Shown here in pieces: positions 6,411 to 9,840 of a DNA stretch of 9,840 bases. The DNA is from JACCYX01 sp964610045 (GTDB lineage Bacteria; Chloroflexota; Chloroflexia; Thermomicrobiales; UBA6265), in the NCBI GenBank assembly GCA_964610045.1, contig CAZSUN010000127.1, positions 1 through 9,840 on the forward strand, in the 5' to 3' direction. Under the pieces are notes generated by a model. That model did not search any database. It was not told the DNA's origin and saw only the letters and a list, made by a program, of their open reading frames with translations. The translations under genes and the position numbers were made by a program. Positions within the stretch are counted from its first letter, which is position 1, and the number at the start of each line of letters is the position of its first letter.

Positions 6411-8597
6411 ATGTCCACGTTCGATGCCGCGTCCGTCACCGCTGGCCGCACCTATGCCAAATCCGACCGCAGCGCGGGCTTCACCCGCTGGACCATCGGC
6501 AACGCCGATCTCACCTGCACGCTCGGCTGGTTGGACGATCGTGTCCTGCAATTCGAGACGATCGAGCGCACGGACAACCTTGGCGTGGTCGTCCGTTCGT
6601 CACGCGAGGTGTTCGCGATCACGATCGACGATCTCCACCGGCTGACGGCCGAGTCGATGACGGTGTCCGGGGTGGAGACCGCCAGCGGCGACGAGTGGGT
6701 GCAACTGCGGGTTCACCTCGCCAGCGAGGGGCACGGGTCGATTGCGTTCGTGCTGGAACTGAGGGAAAGGCACCCCGTCCTCCGGCAGTGGCTGGAGTAC
6801 GCGGCTGACGGCGCGGTGACGATCACCAGGTGCGATCCGTGGCTGCTGACCTTCGCCGATCCCGGCTCGATGCTGCTGAAAACTGTCGCCGGGGTGCAGC
6901 AGCAAGGCGGCTGGGCGCCGGAATCCGGCGTCTACCGGTCGTTCCGGATCGAGGAACGAGACCCTGCCGAGGGGACGGTCATCCAGTCCGGCCTGCGCTC
7001 GACCTGGGACGAGTGCCCGTGGGTGGCGGTTGTGCCCCGTGATGGATCTGGCGGATTGCCTGGTGGCGCGCTGGTCGCGTTCGACTACGGCGGGCAATGG
7101 GAGTTGTCGGCTACGCCGGAACAGGAAGGTGGATCGTTCACCCTGGGTTTCGCGGCCTGCGTCCACCAACCATCGCTCAGCGAAGGCGCAGGCTGGACCT
7201 CGCCGGCCACCTGGGTGAGCGCTTTCCCGGACGACCTCGACGCTGGCTCGCGGATCTGGATCGACTATCTCCGGGATTCCGTGATTCCGGAACAGCCATC
7301 GGACTTTCCCTGGGTCCAGTTCAACACCTGGTACTCGCACTACTGCGACCTCGACGCGGCGGAGTTGCTGGAGCAGGCGGCGATCGCAGCCGATCTCGGC
7401 GTGGAGGTCTTCTACGTCGACGCCGGATGGTGGGAGAGCAATCCGCGCCGCAAGTGGAACTTCGCCTCCGGGCTCGGCACCTGGCGGGAGAATCGCGAGA
7501 AGTTCCCGGATGGGATCGCGGCCTTCGCCGATGGCATCCGCAATCTCGGAATGCACTTCGGGATCTGGGCCGAACCGGAGCGCGTCGATCTGCGGACCGC
7601 GACGACGGCCAGGTGGAAACCGGAGTGGCTGGCGACCGCGCACGGCGATTACCTCGGCCCGGAATGGCCCGCCGATACGCAGACGGCCTGGCTCTGCTTC
7701 GGCCATCCGGAGACGCAGGCGTGGGCGACCCACACTCTCGGCGACATGATCGCGGCGTTCGGTGTCCGCTGGCTGAAATGGGATTCCAACTTCTGGGGCG
7801 TCTGCACGAATCCCAACCACGGGCACGGCATGGGCGACGGCGAGCGGGCGCAGCTGGAGGGCGTCTACACGGTGATGGACGCGCTCCGGCAGCGCTTCCC
7901 GGACCTCGTGATCGAGAACTGCGCGGGGGGCGGAACCCGGATGGACTTCTCGATCGCCCGCCACACCCATACCTGGTGGCTTGATGACGCCTCGGAGCCG
8001 TCGCACCGGACCCGGCTGCATTCGTCCGGTGCAGGCTATCTCTTCCCGATGGAGACCAACAACTCGTGGGTGACGGAGTCGGCGTACGAGAACCTGAACG
8101 GCCAGGATCTCCCCGACCCGGTCGTGCGGGCCGTGTTCCGGGCGCGGATGATGGGCGCGATCGGGATTTCCTGCCAGCTGACGACCTGGAGCACGTTCAC
8201 CCGCGATATCGTGCGCGAAGAACTTGCCTTCTACAAGGAAACGCTCCGGCCAATCGTTCGTACCGGCCACCTGTTGCACCTGTTGCCGCAGCCCGATCTC
8301 CAGAACCCGCACCTGGCGCCGCCGCCCTCGTGGGAAGCATTCCAGCTCCGCGCGCCGGACGGATCGACGTCGGCGGTCTTCGGATTCCGCAACGTGTCGT
8401 CCGATGCCGCGCAACGAGTGTTCCTGAAGGGACTCGAGGCCGAAGCAATGTATCGCCTGACGGCGGAAGACGGGACGACGTGGACGGCATCGGGCGCGGA
8501 CCTGATGGAGCTCGGGATCGATCTGGCCTGTACTCCGCTGTGCTCGGTGCGGATCGTGGTGCGCGCGACAGGTGAGGCCGCATCGACAGGTGCTTGA
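6411..8597 (+). CDS. Alpha-galactosidase, glycoside hydrolase family 36
   Basis: A 728-residue protein of clan GH-D that should remove terminal alpha-1,6-galactose from oligosaccharides such as raffinose or galactosylated glycans. Layout: N-terminal beta-sandwich (about 1-285), catalytic barrel opening at WVQFNTWYSHYCDLDA (about 300) and a short C-terminal beta domain. Catalytic landmarks are complete: YVDAGWW (Asp337), GIWAEPERVD, nucleophile Asp458 in LKWDSN, ENCAGGGTRMD (502-512, the family's ESCxxGGxRxD box) and acid/base Asp526 in WLDDASEP. The SD in the canonical WxSD motif is DD here, a mild variation. There is no signal peptide, so it is cytoplasmic and relies on imported sugars. Family assignment is firm. 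The exact substrate is not, since related GH36 members also act on N-acetylgalactosaminides or serve as transferases. Confidence 0.93.
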   Translation: MSTFDAASVTAGRTYAKSDRSAGFTRWTIGNADLTCTLGWLDDRVLQFETIERTDNLGVVVRSSREVFAITIDDLHRLTAESMTVSGVETASGDEWVQLRVHLASEGHGSIAFVLELRERHPVLRQWLEYAADGAVTITRCDPWLLTFADPGSMLLKTVAGVQQQGGWAPESGVYRSFRIEERDPAEGTVIQSGLRSTWDECPWVAVVPRDGSGGLPGGALVAFDYGGQWELSATPEQEGGSFTLGFAACVHQPSLSEGAGWTSPATWVSAFPDDLDAGSRIWIDYLRDSVIPEQPSDFPWVQFNTWYSHYCDLDAAELLEQAAIAADLGVEVFYVDAGWWESNPRRKWNFASGLGTWRENREKFPDGIAAFADGIRNLGMHFGIWAEPERVDLRTATTARWKPEWLATAHGDYLGPEWPADTQTAWLCFGHPETQAWATHTLGDMIAAFGVRWLKWDSNFWGVCTNPNHGHGMGDGERAQLEGVYTVMDALRQRFPDLVIENCAGGGTRMDFSIARHTHTWWLDDASEPSHRTRLHSSGAGYLFPMETNNSWVTESAYENLNGQDLPDPVVRAVFRARMMGAIGISCQLTTWSTFTRDIVREELAFYKETLRPIVRTGHLLHLLPQPDLQNPHLAPPPSWEAFQLRAPDGSTSAVFGFRNVSSDAAQRVFLKGLEAEAMYRLTAEDGTTWTASGADLMELGIDLACTPLCSVRIVVRATGEAASTGA

Positions 8598-8982
8598 GCA
8601 TCGTTCCGGGACGGGGGGTTCAGTTGCGTTTCCCGAAATGGAGCTGCTCTGTCACAAGTGGAGAAGGGTCGGTTTTGCCTGGAATGACAAGAGGTTGGCA
8701 CGGTGGTCGTGGACATCGGGGCCTCCGGTTGTCACAGGGCAGGATGAGAAATGAGGTCCAACGGGGGCGTGTGGTGGGGCGTTGGCGAGCGCGTGGGGCG
8801 GTGAAAGCTGCAGATTCCTCGCTGATGCCCGGAATGACAGGGATGGGGGTGTCGGGCGAGGGGCATGGGAGGACACGGGAAGACAACAGCCGCCTGCGAG
8901 TGTGGATGGGTGCTGCAATGGCAGGATGTTGGGCGGGCACGCCGCGCTGATTTGGGCTGGATGATGGCGTAAAGTAGTGAGA
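8598..8982. other. Gene-free region with two TGTCATTCC-type repeat motifs
   Basis: About 385 nt with no credible gene: open frames here are short, low-complexity and lack ribosome binding sites. Two similar 15-mers are present, GCCTGGAATGACAAG (8677-8691) and GCCCGGAATGACAGG (8827-8841), differing at three positions. The second is preceded by GCAGATTCCTCGCTGAT, so on the - strand it reads TGTCATTCCGGGCATCAGCG, the style of dispersed intergenic repeats reported in many GC-rich genomes. I take the region for repeat debris between the glycosidase block and the toxin-antitoxin block. No tRNA or obvious terminator was seen. Confidence 0.45.
8947..8975 (+). promoter_or_regulatory. Weak candidate promoter of the toxin-antitoxin operon
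   Basis: CTGATT (8947-8952), 17 nt, then TAAAGT (8970-8975, four of six -10 positions). The predicted start of transcription would fall near 8982, immediately before the palindrome that contains the first ribosome binding site. The match is poor and the assignment tentative. Confidence 0.25.
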
Positions 8983-9003
8983 GTACCTCCTTTGGGGAGG
9001 TAC
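8983..9003 (+). promoter_or_regulatory. Perfect 8-bp palindrome enclosing the antitoxin Shine-Dalgarno
   Basis: GTACCTCC (8983-8990), loop TTTGG, and GGAGGTAC (8996-9003). The right arm contains GGAGGT, a near-perfect Shine-Dalgarno five nt before the ATG at 9007. As DNA it could be the operator bound by the antitoxin or toxin-antitoxin complex, as Phd/YefM proteins autoregulate through palindromes, some with a GTAC core. As RNA the same hairpin would hide the ribosome binding site. The palindrome is seen directly; the role is inferred. Confidence 0.6.
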
Positions 9004-9006
9004 CTT

Positions 9007-9281
9007 ATGATTGAGACAATTACCGTCACCAAAGTCAACCGCAATGTGTCGCACCTGCTTCGTGAGGCACGCGAGGGAAAACCTTCGTGATCACCGTACA
9101 CGGCCGGCCCGTGGCAAGGATCGAGCCGGTCGACGATGTGCTCGTTACGGCCCAGGAAGAAAAGCGAGCCCAACGCGACGAGGCGTGGAAGGCACTGATC
9201 GACCGCGTGAGCAGCCAGCCAATAAAGCAGAGCGAGCCCTGGACCCGGGAAGAACTCTACGAGGATGAAGTTGAACCATGA
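9007..9281 (+). pseudogene. Phd/YefM-family antitoxin, first copy, with a one-base frame break
   Basis: Antitoxins of this family bind DNA with the N-terminus and neutralise the partner toxin with the C-terminus. From ATG 9007, after GGAGGT, the frame gives ITVTKVNRNVSHLLREAREG then KPS and TGA (9088-9090). The rest of the family fold continues in the -1 frame: TFVITVHGRPVARIEP through PWTREELYEDEVEP to the stop at 9279-9281. Joining the two at the A-run 9078-9081 gives 91 residues that align gaplessly with the downstream paralogue. The change falls on GGGAAAA (9075-9081). Explanations are a one-A deletion, a sequencing error or -1 frameshifting. A GTG at 9087 overlaps the TGA (GTGA) and could restart translation, giving a 64-residue toxin-binding half without the DNA-binding part. 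Confidence 0.75.
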
Positions 9282-9516
9282 GCGCAACGATCACGGCCAC
9301 CGAAGCAAACCGGCAGTTCTCCCGCATCCTGAACGAGGTGGAGGATGGCCAGACTTACGTCGTGACACGCCAGGGCCGGGCAATTGCGAAGATCGTTCCT
9401 GCTGACGTAGAGGAGGTTCGTCGGGAAGAAGCCAGAGCAAAACTCTTCGCCAGACTAAGAAGCCAGCCGCCCAAAAAGGTCGCCCCCTGGACCCGGGAAG
9501 AACTCTACGAGGATGA
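9237..9516 (+). repeat. 32-bp direct repeat from antitoxin duplication (9237-9268 and 9485-9516)
   Basis: The two antitoxin genes end in an identical 32-nt stretch, beginning CCCTGGACCCGGGAAG and spaced 248 nt apart. The remainder of the two genes is much more diverged at nucleotide level. This means either strong constraint on the toxin-contacting tail or recent gene conversion at the 3' ends. The spacing equals the gene period, so the repeat also allows deletion of one copy by recombination. Confidence 0.85.
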
Positions 9517-9523
9517 CGTGTGA
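9278..9523 (+). CDS. Phd/YefM-family antitoxin, second intact copy
   Basis: An 81-residue protein with the complete family layout: N-terminal DNA-binding and dimerisation region (TITATEANRQFSRILNEV, then TYVVTRQGRAIAKIVP) and a charged C-terminal toxin-binding tail ending PWTREELYEDDV. It should neutralise the PIN toxin that follows and repress the operon. Its ATG overlaps the stop of the first antitoxin copy (ATGA, 9278-9281), and its own stop overlaps the GTG of the toxin (GTGA, 9520-9523), so the three reading frames are coupled. It is clearly a duplicate of the preceding gene: the N-terminal halves align without gaps and the last coding stretches share an identical 32-nt run (9237-9268 and 9485-9516). 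Confidence 0.88.
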   Translation: MSATITATEANRQFSRILNEVEDGQTYVVTRQGRAIAKIVPADVEEVRREEARAKLFARLRSQPPKKVAPWTREELYEDDV

Positions 9524-9840
9524 GAATCGCTCTGGACACAAATGTCCTGGTGTATGCGGAAGGAGTGATGGATGACTCCAGAAGCAGAGAGGCGATAGAG
9601 ATCATCCAGTCGATTCCCTCCGCCCGGATTGTCATTCCGGTTCAGGTGCTTGGCGAACTCTTCAACGTACTGGTCAGGAAGTCGGGGATTCCCCTGATCC
9701 GTGTCAGGGCAACTGTCCTCGAATGGTGTGAGTCACATCCGACTGCCAATACATCATTCAATACGCTACAGGTTGCGTTGGACCTGGCCAGCGAGCACCA
9801 ACTGGCGATCTGGGATGCCATCATCCTGGCGACCGCCGCG
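9520..9840 (+). CDS. PIN-domain toxin (VapC-type ribonuclease), 3' end outside window
   Basis: PIN-domain toxins are magnesium-dependent endoribonucleases that cleave RNA when the antitoxin is lost. The GTG start (9520-9522) overlaps the antitoxin stop. The visible 107 residues begin MRIALDTNVLVYA, giving the first acidic residue Asp6. GELFNVLV supplies Glu46 and WDAIILATAA supplies Asp99, so three of the usual four PIN carboxylates are seen. The fold is about 130-140 residues in this family, so roughly 25-30 residues, including the last acidic position, lie beyond the right edge. The frame is open to the final base. Pairing of a PIN toxin with a Phd/YefM antitoxin is a known type II arrangement. 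The toxin looks intact as far as it can be read. Confidence 0.9.
   Translation, partial: MRIALDTNVLVYAEGVMDDSRSREAIEIIQSIPSARIVIPVQVLGELFNVLVRKSGIPLIRVRATVLEWCESHPTANTSFNTLQVALDLASEHQLAIWDAIILATAA

Noticed and set aside
3797..6451. 884-codon open frame on the - strand opposite the GH38 gene
   Set aside because: It is an antisense shadow of a GC-rich gene: the predicted protein is rich in R, G, P and D with no family motifs, and the + strand frame has clear GH38 features.
6600..8414. 604-codon open frame on the - strand opposite the GH36 gene
   Set aside because: Same reason: low-complexity, Arg-rich translation with no motif, while the + strand shows all GH36 catalytic boxes.
8598..8982. 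Short open frames on both strands of the gap after the GH36 gene
   Set aside because: Low-complexity translations, no ribosome binding sites and overlap with repeat-like motifs.
9087..9094. GTGATCAC palindrome as a second operator
   Set aside because: Eight bases within coding sequence, expected by chance and explained by the conserved VIT codons of the antitoxin.
9099..9113. CACGG/CCGTG hairpin as frameshift stimulator
   Set aside because: Only 5 bp and about 17 nt beyond the heptamer, farther than usual stimulatory structures; it cannot be used as support.

Overview
The window is GC-rich (roughly 60-65% by eye) bacterial DNA with every recognisable intact gene on the + strand. Three blocks are visible. 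Block 1 (1-3384) is the distal part of a urease operon: the C-terminal two-thirds of ureC, then ureF, ureG and ureD, packed with 8- and 11-nt gaps and an 11-nt overlap. No ureE lies between ureC and ureF, an arrangement known from actinobacterial operons. UreG instead carries an extra C-terminal His-rich tail. Together these genes encode the nickel-binding subunit and the GTP-dependent nickel insertion machinery.

Block 2 (3385-8597) is a carbohydrate block: a divergent family GH38 alpha-mannosidase-like protein followed 100 nt later by a GH36 alpha-galactosidase-like protein. Neither has a visible signal peptide, so they should act on oligosaccharides already imported into the cytoplasm. The gap between ureD and the GH38 gene holds, on the - strand, what looks like the last two dozen codons of a carbohydrate ABC transporter permease (a decayed remnant), a strong hairpin, and an 85-bp element with 7-bp terminal inverted repeats.

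Block 3 (8598-9840) opens with about 400 nt of gene-free sequence holding two copies of a TGTCATTCC-type motif. It continues into a toxin-antitoxin locus: two tandem, evidently duplicated Phd/YefM-type antitoxin genes and a PIN-domain (VapC-type) toxin that runs off the right edge. The first antitoxin is broken by a one-base frame change. The break falls exactly on an in-phase GGGAAAA heptamer, so it is either a homopolymer deletion or sequencing error, or a candidate programmed -1 frameshift. A perfect 8-bp palindrome encloses the antitoxin Shine-Dalgarno sequence. The genes are joined by GTGA/ATGA overlaps.

Taxon: a free-living, GC-rich bacterium. The combination of a ureE-less urease operon, cytoplasmic GH38/GH36 enzymes, Phd-PIN modules and TGTCATTCC-type intergenic repeats would fit Chloroflexota (Thermomicrobia-like) or Actinomycetota. 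This is a guess from gene content, not a demonstrated placement.
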